Positions 45,663-57,019 of a stretch of 64,000 bases of DNA are shown here, one piece after another; within the stretch, counting starts at the first letter, position 1, and each line of letters opens with the position of its first letter. The notes under the pieces are model-generated. The model saw only the letters and a list, made by a program, of their open reading frames with translations, was not told where the DNA came from and did no database searches. This DNA comes from Artemisia argyi (taxonomy: Eukaryota; Streptophyta; Magnoliopsida; Asterales; Asteraceae): the NCBI GenBank assembly GCA_030686995.1, contig CM060704.1:168398218-168462217 (forward strand), written 5' to 3'. The position numbers were made by a program, and so were the translations under genes.

Positions 45663-47042
45663 ATGGAAGGTGGTAACATCTTTGAACCCATCATCCCACC
45701 ACAACAAAACCCACCATTAGAACCCCTTAGGCCCCGAACCTTAGGAGAGTATTCCCGACCTAGCCACCAAGGCTACCGAAACACCATTGAGCTCACCGGA
45801 GACAATGTGACCCCCTTGCGATCCGACACCATCCGGTTGGTGCAAAGCGGATGTGCATTCCATGGACTTCGTTCCGAAGATCCAAACCAACACCTTAAGG
45901 ACTTCCTCAAAATCGTAGATTCCATAGACCTAGGTGTTGAAACTAGAGAGACTACCCGTTTACGCCTATTCCAATTCTCTCTACGGGATCAAGCTAGTCA
46001 ATGGCTTGAGCGTTTACCCGCGGGATCCATCACCACATGGGATGATCTCACCACTCGTTTCCTTGCTCAATTTTTCCCACCGGGGAGAACTACTAAGCTT
46101 AGGAATGACATCTTGATGTTCCAACAACGTCAAAATGAATCTCTTTATGAAGCATGGACTCGTTTCAAGGACTTACTCCAAAAAGTCCCTCATCATGGCA
46201 TAGATCTTTGGCTCCAAGTCCAAATCTTCTATGACCACATCGACATCTCCACGAGGCGAACCATTAACCAATCGGCCGGTGGTAAGCTATGTGATCTTAG
46301 TGCGGAACAATCATGGGAACTCATAGAAGATCTTGCTCTCTATGACAATGAAAGTTGGAATGATCCCCGTGATTTGAACAAAACGGTCAAGGCAATATCT
46401 TTGCCTTCGAACAATTCAAGCACTCCCGACCGTAGGATCATGGAACTTGAGGACCAAGTCAAGTTTCTCACGAAATCTTACGAAGCTCCGAAGCATTCAA
46501 GCCAAGTGAACAAAATCACTTCTTCATGCGAATTATGTAGTGGTCCCCATGACACTCGTGATTGTGTGGAACTCCCCGGAACAGCTTTTGCGGACTACGC
46601 ATCCACGCGTACCGACGAAGCGGGAGATAAGTGGTACACTTTCAAGCCCGAGCCAAACACATACGGTGATTCATACAACCCCTCATGGAAAAATCACCCA
46701 AACCTTAGGTGGAAACAAAATCAACCCAATTCTTCCAATCCGCCTAATCGTTACCAATCAAACGGTCCACCATCCAACCGTACCTTCAACAACAATCCTT
46801 CTAACAACTATGGTAGTACCAACAATCTTGAAGGATTGATGTCAAAATTCATGGCATCTCAAGAAGCCCGCATAGCTAGGTTCGAAACCGAATTCAACCA
46901 ACAACAAACGGAGATGACCAACAAGATCGACAACTTGTTGAAAGCCCTCAAAAACCAAACATTAATCACACCTAGGAAGGACACTAGGGACACCAATAGT
47001 GGAATCCAAATTAAGGACCCCTCGTCATCCATAAAAGTATAA
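45663..47042 (+). pseudogene. gag, truncated copy in unit 1
   Basis: 459 residues identical to the unit 2 gag apart from a handful of changes (for example W/C at residue 126). The frame leaves the gag sequence at about residue 455, where a deletion joins it to LTR-like filler and then to the 3' non-coding region. The last residues are not native. The protease segment is gone. The capsid and the zinc-knuckle-like CELCSGPHDTRDC (about 289-301) remain, so a truncated Gag could still be made. Confidence 0.85.
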
Positions 47043-48052
47043 CAAGTATAACAAGTAACTTAAATGTACACCCAAATCGCCTTAGCCTTCCGTGTATGCG
47101 CTCATTTTTAGTGCATTATTGTTATTTGTTAAACCCTAAGTTAACTTTCTAATTGATTACATGGTTTCTAAGTCGAGTCATATCCTTGTACATATTGTTT
47201 TGGGACGATTGAGACTCATGGGTAAGTACTTATTTTATGGAGTAATGGGGAAGAACATAATATTATTACCCCCATATGTGCGTTAATCTTAAAAGTGCTC
47301 CAAGTGTTTTAATTTTCTTAATTCGGGTCATTAGATTAGTTTAAATGTAAAGTATGTAAAGATTCAAGTGTAAGGGGAATGCTCATACCCCTATGATGTA
47401 TTATTTTGGATGGTAGGGTAAGAGTGTATGCAAAAAAAAAAAAAAAAAAAAAAAAAAAATCGAAAAAATTAAGAAAAAGAGAAAAAAAAAATAGAAAAAA
47501 CATACGGACTACCATTCCATTTTTATTCTATGTTCATTTTATATTTTTGTTATTTTTCATTTATTAGCTTAAGTCAAGTCTAGTCTTGGCTTAGCAACGC
47601 CATCTTGTACATGTAATTAACCAAGATTGTTAACTCGCCACCAGTAAAAACTTCCTTTATACAACAAAACCGTGTAATTCATATCCCTACACCTAACGTT
47701 ACAACCCTTTAAAAGACCTCTTTGATAGTTTATCCTAGGTGCTTACGCCATGTGGTGGAGGTTTGATCCTTTCCCAAGCCTATGGTAATCTATTTTGCTA
47801 TGACAGGTAGTGAGAGATATCTTCCATTTCCATAATGTTATATTACTTTATTACACCCGAGAGATGTGAGTATCTAAACACTATTTGTGAGGTGCTTTTG
47901 TATGACCTCCGTGCTTGTCTATTGGTCTTTAGTGGAATGATTATTTGTTGTAATTACTTTTATATTAGTGTTAAATGACCCCTAACTTGTCTTTTGAGTA
48001 GAATAAAAGCTCATTTGCTTGAGGACAAGCAAATCTCAAGTGTAAGGGTATA
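47043..48052 (+). other. 3' non-coding region of unit 1
   Basis: Nearly identical to 53353-54346. Includes a poly-A run of about 29 bases (47431-47459) and the TTGCTTGAGGACAAGCAA hairpin just before LTR 2. Confidence 0.85.
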
Positions 48053-49460
48053 TGATGAGGCGAAAAATGATCCGTTTTTAGGGGGTCATTTAAGCCCGAA
48101 TCCGAATTTATTTGATCAAATATTGCCCTAAATCGTTCCTTTTGTGATTTTAGGTGTTTGGAGAGTGAATTCAGGAAAAGAAGCCATTTTGGACGTTTTT
48201 GGAGCATAAAAGTGAAGAAAACGGAAAAGTACCAATTTTCCATGCTGAAGACACAAGGTGACGGCGTCAAGAGTTACATCTTGACGGCGTCAGACATGAA
48301 GAATAAAATACCGAAGGTGGTGACGGCGTCAAAAGTCATCCTGACGGCGTCAAAGTGGCAAGAATAAAATACCGTGGTTGGTGACGGCGTCACATAGGCC
48401 GTCATAAGTAGATCAAGGCCCTCCGAGGAAGTATTTGGCGGCGAGGTGACGGCGTCACATGGTAGTCTTGACGCCGTCAGCCTAGTTTTCCTATATATAG
48501 TTTCTAGTTTTTTCATTAAAAAAGCGAGAAGTTTTGGTGAAACCCTAAAGACGAATTTGGTGTATCTTTTACAGGTTTTTCAAGGGTTCCAAACCCTTGA
48601 GACCTTGCATTGTAATTGAGATAAGTGTTCTTCCAATTCAATCAATATGTCTATGTGTTGGTTGTTTATATCTTGTTCTTGTCTCAATTCCATTATGCTA
48701 GGCTAGATCTCTTTTGTGTTTGCTTAGATCTAATGAAACCTAGATGTTGATTATGTGTTGATTACTTGTCTATTCTTGTCTTGGATGAATGATTTTATAT
48801 GTTAGGCTTAAGAAAACTGGCAGATCTCCAAATGGTAACATGCTTGAACGTCTTAAGAAACATGAACCGAGGCGTACTAGGTCTTTATTGGTTGTATTTA
48901 ATGCATGAGCCACTGTTTACAATCCCTATAGTTGTGCTGGGTCATGGTGTAGGAGGAGATAAGAGCTCATAGAGTTGGGGAGTTATGTATGCCACCCCAC
49001 GAATGGTATTAAGGAATACAATCCGTCATCCATACAAGTATAACAAGTAATTAACGTGTAAAAGATATCTAGGGAGTAGTGAAGTCTAAATAAACACAAT
49101 TTCTCCAATTACTGCTCACAACCTTAGTGTAATTTAGTTTAATTTCATTTTCAGTATTTTATTTTAATTATATATTAGTTTTGGGTTAGTTGAATAGCAA
49201 CTAATTCCGCCCACTCTTCCAAAACCCGAGATTTTACTTGCTTTTATAAAAATACAAAAATACAAAAATAATCATCCCTCACCTTTAGAACTATTAATTA
49301 GGTTTTCTAATCCTAGCGACACTATTCCTAAGCTGAACGATCAATCCCCCGGTACTTGTCACTATACTATACTACAACAATCAGGTACACTGCCTGGTGG
49401 GGGTTGTAAGCTTCTCGAGATCCCTCGAGAGGTAAAGCCTGTTGCGATTCCCACGCATCA
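48053..49460 (+). repeat. LTR 2 of compound element (shared)
   Basis: Serves as 3' LTR of unit 1 and 5' LTR of unit 2. Private differences include GGCCCTCC for GGCCGTCC near 48418. Confidence 0.93.
48259..48479. promoter_or_regulatory. TGACG-n-CGTCA array, LTR 2
   Basis: Seven intact palindromes at 48259, 48282, 48320, 48341, 48381, 48446 and 48469 (starts approximate by a base or two), just before TATATATAG at 48492. Confidence 0.7.
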
Positions 49461-49466
49461 AGTTTT

Positions 49467-49484
49467 TGGCGCCGCAGCCCGGGG
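49467..49484 (+). other. primer-binding site, tRNA-Asp type
   Basis: TGGCGCCGCAGCCCGGGG follows LTR 2 after six bases. Confidence 0.85.
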
Positions 49485-49633
49485 AATAGTTATTGTCTAG
49501 GTTAGGATTTCTTTTTATTAGGTCTACTTGCTAGATTCCTGTCTAGTAAGATTTTTATTTTTTATTTTTAGGTCTTCTTTAGTCTATCTTAGTTCTTCGT
49601 GCCTTTGTTCGTAACTCTTTACCATCCGACATC

Positions 49634-51871
49634 ATGGAAGGTGGTAACATCTTTGAACCCATCATCCCACCACAACAAAACCCACCATTAGAACCCCTTA
49701 GGCCCCGAACCTTAGGAGAGTATTCCCGACCTAGCCACCAAGGCTACCGAAACACCATTGAGCTCACCGGAGACAATGTGACCCCCTTGCGATCCGACAC
49801 CATCCGGTTGGTGCAAAGCGGATGTGCATTCCATGGACTTCGTTCCGAAGATCCAAACCAACACCTTAAGGACTTCCTCAAAATCGTAGATTCCATAGAC
49901 CTAGGTGTTGAAACTAGAGAGACTACCCGTTTACGCCTATTCCAATTCTCTCTACGGGATCAAGCTAGTCAATGGCTTGAGCGTTTACCCGCGGGATCCA
50001 TCACCACATGTGATGATCTCACCACTCGTTTCCTTGCTCAATTTTTCCCACCGGGGAGAACTACTAAGCTTAGGAATGACATCTTGATGTTCCAACAACG
50101 TCAAAATGAATCTCTTTATGAAGCATGGACTCGTTTCAAGGACTTACTCCAAAAAGTCCCTCATCATGGCATAGATCTTTGGCTCCAAGTCCAAATCTTC
50201 TATGACCACATCGACATCTCCACGAGGCGAACCATTAACCAATCGGCCGGTGGTAAGCTATGTGATCTTAGTGCGGAACAATCATGGGAACTCATAGAAG
50301 ATCTTGCTCTCTATGACAATGAAAGTTGGAATGATCCCCGTGATTTGAACAAAACGGTCAAGGCAATATCTTTGCCTTCGAACAATTCAAGCACTCCCGA
50401 CCGTAGGATCATGGAACTTGAGGACCAAGTCAAGTTTCTCACGAAATCTTACGAAGCTCCGAAGCATTCAAGCCAAGTGAACAAAATCACTTCTTCATGC
50501 GAATTATGTAGTGGTCCCCATGACACTCGTGATTGTGTGGAACTCCCCGGAACAGCTTTTGCGGACTACGCATCCACGCGTACCGACGAAGCGGGAGATA
50601 AGTGGTACACTTTCAAGCCCGAGCCAAACACATACGGTGATTCATACAACCCCTCATGGAAAAATCACCCAAACCTTAGGTGGAAACAAAATCAACCCAA
50701 TTCTTCCAATCCGCCTAATCGTTACCAATCAAACGGTCCACCATCCAACCGTACCTTCAACAACAATCCTTCTAACAACTATGGTAGTACCAACAATCTT
50801 GAAGGATTGATGTCAAAATTCATGGCATCTCAAGAAGCCCGCATAGCTAGGTTCGAAACCGAATTCAACCAACAACAAACGGAGATGACCAACAAGATCG
50901 ACAACTTGTTGAAAGCCCTCAACAACCAAACATTAATCACACCTAGGAAGGACACTAGGGACACCAATAGTGGAATCCAAATTAAGGACCCCTCATCATC
51001 CAAACATGTCCACTTTGTCAATATTGTCACCATTAAGCCGATAGATAGGGAGATAGAGGAGAGTGACAAGGATGAAGTTAGAGTAGAAGCCAATAGTGAG
51101 GATGAGAGTAGGGAAGTTGAGGTTAATAAGGATGAGGAATTGGAGGAGATAGAACCTATAGAGAAATACTTTGATAAGTTGCCAACCGAGGAAGAACGGG
51201 AATACCATAAGGATTTATTCGATAGTCCCGAGAAAACATATATCTTTGGCGACCCCCTGATCAAAATGGTAGACCCCTCCAACATTAACATCCCATGTAA
51301 TATAGGGCACATGCATATATGGAAAGCTTACATCGACCTTAGGTCCCCCGTGAACATTATGACTAGGACCTATTACAATTGGGTGATGAAGAAGCAACTC
51401 AATTTTAGGATGATGCCCGGTAAAAATTGGATAAGTAATTTTGCAGGAAGGATTAAGGGAGTACATGTGATTATAGGGAATCTCACCTATGAGATTGATT
51501 TTATGATAGTGGAAGACACTCATCCGGTGATCGATGCTTGCCTAAGCCAAATTATATTCGGGAAGCCATTTGTTGAGGCCACTAGGATGAGTTATGATCC
51601 AACTTTAGTGATAGTTAGGTTCAAGAAAGATAATGATGAGGTTGCTTATCAAATGCCCTACAAGATCGAACAATACCGCCTTCTCTCTAATTTCGAAAAG
51701 GAACATAAGCAAGCGGCTTATTATAGGAATGAGGAGGATAGACGTAGAGGAGTAGAGTATGTTAGAAATAGGATGCTTGGTTTCTACAAAGAATGCTTGC
51801 AACTAGGTCCGGAATACAAAACTGGTTTAGAAGACGACCTAGAGGGTGGAACCAATGATGAGATCACGTAG
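49634..51871 (+). CDS. Athila-type gag with degenerate protease domain
   Basis: 745 residues, no internal stop. Capsid region (retrotransposon gag domain) about 55-230 with LFQFSLRDQASQWLERLPAG and FLAQFFPPGRTTKLRNDI. Zinc-knuckle-like CELCSGPHDTRDC near 289. Asn-rich linker, coiled coil about 395-435, acidic stretch 480-520. The C-terminal part is a retropepsin-like fold: YIDLRSPVNIMTR near 566 (the usual DLG/DSG reads DLR, so the active-site Gly is replaced), then YEIDFMIVEDTHPVIDA and IIFGKPFV. The tail RRRGVEYVRNRMLGFYKECL is one I recall from Asteraceae gag-protease proteins (sometimes misnamed MAK10-like). No RT or integrase follows. The element would need a partner's pol, and the altered protease may be inactive. 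Confidence 0.88.
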   Translation: MEGGNIFEPIIPPQQNPPLEPLRPRTLGEYSRPSHQGYRNTIELTGDNVTPLRSDTIRLVQSGCAFHGLRSEDPNQHLKDFLKIVDSIDLGVETRETTRLRLFQFSLRDQASQWLERLPAGSITTCDDLTTRFLAQFFPPGRTTKLRNDILMFQQRQNESLYEAWTRFKDLLQKVPHHGIDLWLQVQIFYDHIDISTRRTINQSAGGKLCDLSAEQSWELIEDLALYDNESWNDPRDLNKTVKAISLPSNNSSTPDRRIMELEDQVKFLTKSYEAPKHSSQVNKITSSCELCSGPHDTRDCVELPGTAFADYASTRTDEAGDKWYTFKPEPNTYGDSYNPSWKNHPNLRWKQNQPNSSNPPNRYQSNGPPSNRTFNNNPSNNYGSTNNLEGLMSKFMASQEARIARFETEFNQQQTEMTNKIDNLLKALNNQTLITPRKDTRDTNSGIQIKDPSSSKHVHFVNIVTIKPIDREIEESDKDEVRVEANSEDESREVEVNKDEELEEIEPIEKYFDKLPTEEEREYHKDLFDSPEKTYIFGDPLIKMVDPSNINIPCNIGHMHIWKAYIDLRSPVNIMTRTYYNWVMKKQLNFRMMPGKNWISNFAGRIKGVHVIIGNLTYEIDFMIVEDTHPVIDACLSQIIFGKPFVEATRMSYDPTLVIVRFKKDNDEVAYQMPYKIEQYRLLSNFEKEHKQAAYYRNEEDRRRGVEYVRNRMLGFYKECLQLGPEYKTGLEDDLEGGTNDEIT

Positions 51872-54346
51872 TAACCCATGACTTTGAGTCTAGCTACAAG
51901 ACTCGTAAATAAAGAAAAGCGCTTCTTGAGAGGCAACCCATGTTTAGTGTGATTTTATTTGTTTGATTGTTATTTGCTTCCGTATGCATGTTTTATTTTT
52001 ATTGTTGGTTGATCATGTTTCTCAATTAAAATGTGGAAATACTTTATTATGTTGTTTGGCCTAGTCTTAACTTCAACCTAAAGGTATTTTTGCAAAAGAT
52101 AAGTGTAAGGGGAAACCCCAAATATGTTTTTAAGAAACAAACCGATCATGATTCTCCACAATATTAAATGAACATGTATATTCGTATTTGTTAGAGTCAA
52201 ATGCTTGTATTGAGTCATAATGAAGTTTTGCAGGATTTTCCAGGAAGTAGGACAAAGTTTTTCCAGAAATTTTCCGGAAACTTAACATAAGAATTTCTGC
52301 AGGTCCATTCTGATGGCGTCAGAGTATTACTCTTGACGGCGTCAGGAGTTAAAAATCTGGAAATTTTACCGGTTTTGTTTTTCTAACGGAGTCTTATGGT
52401 TTTTGTGAATTATTAAGTTTTATAATCTCCAGGAAATCTGCAAACTTCATTCCACAAGCATTATATCTTATCTTGTTTTCTAGGATTTAGTAACTTATAT
52501 AGGATGCCGCCGATTTTACGCGAGGTTGCCTTGTCTATTGTTGTCAGGATTTACAGGTTATTTATGACAAGAAGATGATTTATATTCTGGAAGGGAAGCT
52601 TTGATTGTTCATTTTCTTGGAGGAAGATTTAACCTGGCCAACCTATAATCCATACGGAGCGAATCAGGGGAGTATTTGATTTCATTCTCTTTACTTCTTA
52701 ACTTTTACATTCTTTACTTGAACATTGGGGACAATGTTCATCCTAAGTGTAAGGGGAGGGTAAAAAGATGATACCTTACATATGCACTTTCGCTTGAGTT
52801 TGTTTTGTTTGATAGTAGATGTGTAATAAAACTATGAGAAATACTTGTTAGTGTAATTTTAGCGCCAAATTTAAAATTTTTTACAACATTTAGGAGTGAA
52901 ACTTTAGCCATAGCAAGCGTCTCATGGATAGGAGGTTGTATGACTAGCACATAACCGTATATTCAGAAAAATTTTCCACCCAAAAATGTGAGGTTCGCCT
53001 TTAGATTTGATAGGAAAAGCATTTATTATTGGTGCTTATGAGTGTACCGGTAGCATTTAGATTCTAGAACTTGCGTTAGTGATGCATCCCGAGACCGCTA
53101 GTGAGACAACATTCGTGTGGTAGGATTTACTACATGATAAGAGGCATTAGGATCACCTTTGTGTTAAACCCGTATTATAATTACTTGACCATTTAAGTCA
53201 TATTACTTGGCTAGTTAAGTCAACTAATTTTTCCCACACCCTTTGCGTTGTACTCATTTTTAGTACACGATACCCCTAGTACACCCTTCTGAGCCTATCT
53301 TTTCGTTTCTAACTTTAAGCATTTTACTTAAAGGAAGAATTTGTTACACCCCACTTAAATGTACACCCAAATCGCCTTAGCCTTCCGTGTATGCGCTCAT
53401 TTTTAGTGCATTATTGTTATTTGTTAAACCCTAAGTTAACTTTCTAATTGATTACATGGTTGCTAAGTCGAGTCATATCCTTGTACATATTGTTTTGGGA
53501 CGATTGGGACTCATGGGTAAGTACTTATTTTATGGAGTAATGGGGAAGAACATAATATTATTACCCCCATATGTGCGTTAATCTTAAAAGTGCTCCAAGT
53601 GTTTTAATTTTCTTAATTCGAGTCATTAGATTAGTTTAAATGTAAAGTATGTAAAGATTCAAGTGTAAGGGGAATGCTCATACCCCTATGATGTATTATT
53701 TTGGATGGTAGGGTAAGAGTGTATGCAAAAAAAAAAAAAAAAAAAAAAAAAAATCGAAAAAATTAAGAAAAAGAGAAAAAAAAAATAGAAAAAACATACG
53801 GACTACCATCCCATTTTTATTCTATGTTCATTTTATGTTTTTGTTATTTTTCATTTATTAGCTTAAGTCGAGTCTAGTCTTGGCTTAGCAACGCCATCTT
53901 GTACATGTAATTAACCAAGATTGTTAACTCGCCACCTGTAAAAACTTCCTTTATCCAACAAAACCGTGTAATTCATATCCCTACACCTAACGTTACAACC
54001 CTTTAAAAGACCTCTTTGATAGTTTATCCTAGGTGCTTACGCCATGTGGTGGAGGTTTGATCCTTTCCCAAGCCTATGGTAATCTATTTTGCTATGACAG
54101 GTAGTGAGAGATATCTTCCATTTCCATAATGTTATATTACTTTATTACACCCGAGAGATGTGAGTATCTAAACACTATTTGTGAGGTGCTTTTATATGAC
54201 CTCCGTGCTTGTCTATTGGTCTTTAGTGGAACGATTATTTGTTGTAATTACTTTTATATTAGTGTTAAATGACCCCTAACTTGTCTTTTGAGTAGAATAA
54301 AAGCTCATTTGCTTGAGGACAAGCAAATCTCAAGTGTAAGGGTATA
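51872..54346 (+). other. 3' non-coding region of unit 2
   Basis: No gene. Contains signature texts of Athila/Tat elements: AAGCGCTTCTTGAGAGGCAA (51917), the hairpin AACATTGGGGACAATGTT (52721), several AGTGTAAGGGGA words, and TTGCTTGAGGACAAGCAA near 54310. Two TGAnGGCGTCA palindromes occur at 52312-52342. A poly-A run lies at 53728-53752. Confidence 0.75.
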
Positions 54347-55755
54347 TGATGAGGCGAAAAATGATCCGTTTTTAGGGGGTCATTTAAGCCCGAATCCGAA
54401 TTTATTTGATCAAATATTGCCCTAAATCGTTCCTTTTGTGATTTTAGGTGTTTGGGGAGTGAATTCTGGAAAATAAGCCATTTTGGATGTTTTTGGAGCA
54501 TAAAAGTGAAGAAAACGGAAAAGTACCAATTTTCCATGCTGAAGACACAAGGTGACGGCGTCAAGAGTTACATCTTGACGGCGTCAGACATGAAGAATAA
54601 AATACCGAAGGTGGTGACGGCGTCAAAAGTCATCCTGACGGCGTCAAAGTGGCAAGAATAAAATACCGTGGTTGGTGACGGCATCACATAGGCCGTCATA
54701 AGTAGATCAAGGCCGTCCGAGGAAGTATTTGGCGGCGAGGTGACGGCGTCACATGGTAGTCTTGACGCCGTCAGCCTAGTTTTCCTATATATAGTTTTCT
54801 AGTTTTTTCATTAAAAAAGAGAGAAGTTTTGGTGAAACCCTAAAGACGAATTTGGTGTATCTTTTACAGGTTTTTCAAGGGTTCCAAACCCTTGAGACCT
54901 TGCATTGTAATTGAGATAAGTGTTCTTCCAATTCAATCAATATGTCTATGTGTTGGTTGTTTATATCTTGTTCTTGTCTCAATTCTATTATGCTAGGCTA
55001 GATCTCTTTTGTGTTTGCTTAGATCTAATGAAACCTAGATGTTGATTATGTGTTGATTACTTGTCTGTTCTTGTCTTGGATGAATGATTTTATATGTTAG
55101 GCTTAAGAAAACTGGCAGATCTCCAAATGGTAACATGCTTGAACGTCTTAAGAAACATGAACCGAGGCGTACTAGGTATTTATTGGTTGTATTTAATGCT
55201 TGAGCCACTGTTTACAATCCCTATAGTTGTGCTGGGTCATGGTGTAGGAGGAGATAAGAGCTCATAGAGTTGGGGAGTTATGTATGCCACCCCACGAATG
55301 GTATTAAGGAATACAATCCGTCATCCATACAAGTATAACAAGTAATTAACGTGTAAAAGATATCTAGGGAGTAGTGAAGTCTAAGTAAACACAATTTCTC
55401 CAATTACTGCTCACAACCTTAGTGTAATTTAGTTTAATTTCATTTTCAGTATTTTATTTTAATTATATATTAGTTTTGGGTTAGTTGAATAGCAACTAAT
55501 TCCGCCCACTCTTCCAAAACCCGAGATTTTACTTGCTTTCATAAAAATACAAAAATACAAAAATAATCATCCCTCACCTTTAGAACTATTAATTAGGTTT
55601 TCTAATCCTAGCGACACTATTCCTAAGCTGAACGATCAATCCCCCGGTACTTGTCACTATACTATACTACAACGATCAGGTACACTGCCTGATGGGGGTT
55701 GTAAGCTTCTCGAGATCCCTCGAGAGGTAAAGCCTGTTGCGATTCCCACGCATCA
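54347..55755 (+). repeat. LTR 3 of compound element
   Basis: Ends CACGCATCA directly before CAAAG, the outer target duplication. Confidence 0.93.
54553..54773. promoter_or_regulatory. TGACG-n-CGTCA array, LTR 3
   Basis: Same seven positions as in LTR 2; one motif has become TGACGGCATCA (54675). Confidence 0.7.
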
Positions 55756-56957
55756 CAAAGCTGCTTTCTTTCATAAATCATTAACACCAAACAGCTTATA
55801 TCCAACTTCCATAACGAATTAATTCAATTAAACACGAATGCAAAGAAGTTGGAATCATAAAAACCCTAAAAATTCGAAACGATATACCTCACAATGCAGC
55901 AGTTTTCGACAATTTTTATCTTTTTTATTGGAAGCTCAGATTGAAGATCCCTCTGGTGGAACTCTTCCTTGATATGTTGAGAAGCTCCAATAAAAATTTC
56001 AGCCCGATCCAACGGTTAATGAAGGAGATATCGCCATTTGAAAACTGTCCTGCAGAATGATACGAAAATTGTTCTAGATTCGAAATTTTCTTGTTTTCTT
56101 CGTTCTTCGACAAAACAAACGATACTCTCAGTAGCCATATACAAAAACCCATTCGTCATCATGAACTTTAACGAATCATCACTGAGCATCAAAACTCCAA
56201 AACCAATCCACCAGTACCGATGTTCAATTCACCAGGTTATTAAATTGGATGAACAATCAAGTAGCGAATAGTACAGGTCCACCAGCCTTTTAAATATCAC
56301 CGATGTGCATTAGGAACAGATTACAATAGATAAAGATCAGAATATAAAATCCATGTAAATCCACTGACTCACTAATAGAATTCAACCAATTAAATAAAGG
56401 CACCGTCCCATTATGCATTCAGTAGATGACAAACCCTTCTTTATTCCATATAATATGCTTCATCGTAGCAACAACAATTTTGAATAATATATATGCACCC
56501 AACAACAAACTCTTTTAAAATATTCTCATCAATACAAGGTTAACAAATAAATCTATCTATCATTGACCCCCTAATTGAAGAAGAATATAACATAGCGAAC
56601 TATACCCACAAATTATTAACTTCGATGAATCAAATTCTTGACCCATTATGGGGTTTATTCTCATAAATGATTACATACAAATCTGACACCGATCCACTCA
56701 TGAGAATCAATTAATTTACCAAATCATCTCCAATCATGAGTATTAATGAGTAATAATGAGTAACAACAGTCTCCAAGATAAATACAATAAAGTACCAAGC
56801 AGTTAATGACAAACTTAATTTTACCTTCATCGTAGCAGCATCATAAATAAAAACAAACCCGTTATATTAAAGCTACTTTCATCCAAGTCTGCTCTTCGAT
56901 TTCCAACCAATTTCTTCGTCAAATAAACCTTGTCAAACCCTAGCTACTTTCATCAAG
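55756..56957. other. copia non-coding region, right of the compound insertion
   Basis: Continues the texture of 41603-44080. No gene. It ends CATCA before a primer-binding site, so at least its right part is likely the 5' LTR of the plus-strand copia element. On the minus strand, 55870-56050 also reads like a retroelement leader (CCGTTGGATCGGGCTGAAA). Confidence 0.5.
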
Positions 56958-56968
56958 TGGTATCAGAG
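56958..56968 (+). other. primer-binding site, tRNA-iMet
   Basis: TGGTATCAGAG, 52 bases before the gag ATG. The match is shorter than in the other two copia elements. Confidence 0.8.
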
Positions 56969-57019
56969 ACAGGCTTTGATACTTTGATTTAGAAGACTCA
57001 AGTTCACTCAGAAGACTCA

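Larger units (their letters stand above)
44081..55755 (+). mobile_element. compound Athila-type element: LTR-gag-LTR-gag/protease-LTR
   Basis: Three LTRs of about 1409 bp (44081-45489, 48053-49460, 54347-55755) alternate with two internal regions. The outer ends are flanked by the same 5-bp CAAAG (44076-44080 and 55756-55760), and the middle LTR is shared. Primer-binding sites for tRNA-Asp (TGGCGCCG) follow the first two LTRs. The TTGCTTGAGGACAAGCAA hairpin, common before 3' LTRs in Athila/Tat elements, precedes the second and third. Unit 1 internal is 2563 bp, unit 2 is 4886 bp. Neither has integrase or RT. The whole sits inside copia non-coding DNA. Confidence 0.92.

Noticed and set aside
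50830..51312. 160-codon minus ORF opposite gag-protease
   Set aside because: Shadow of a coding region on the other strand.
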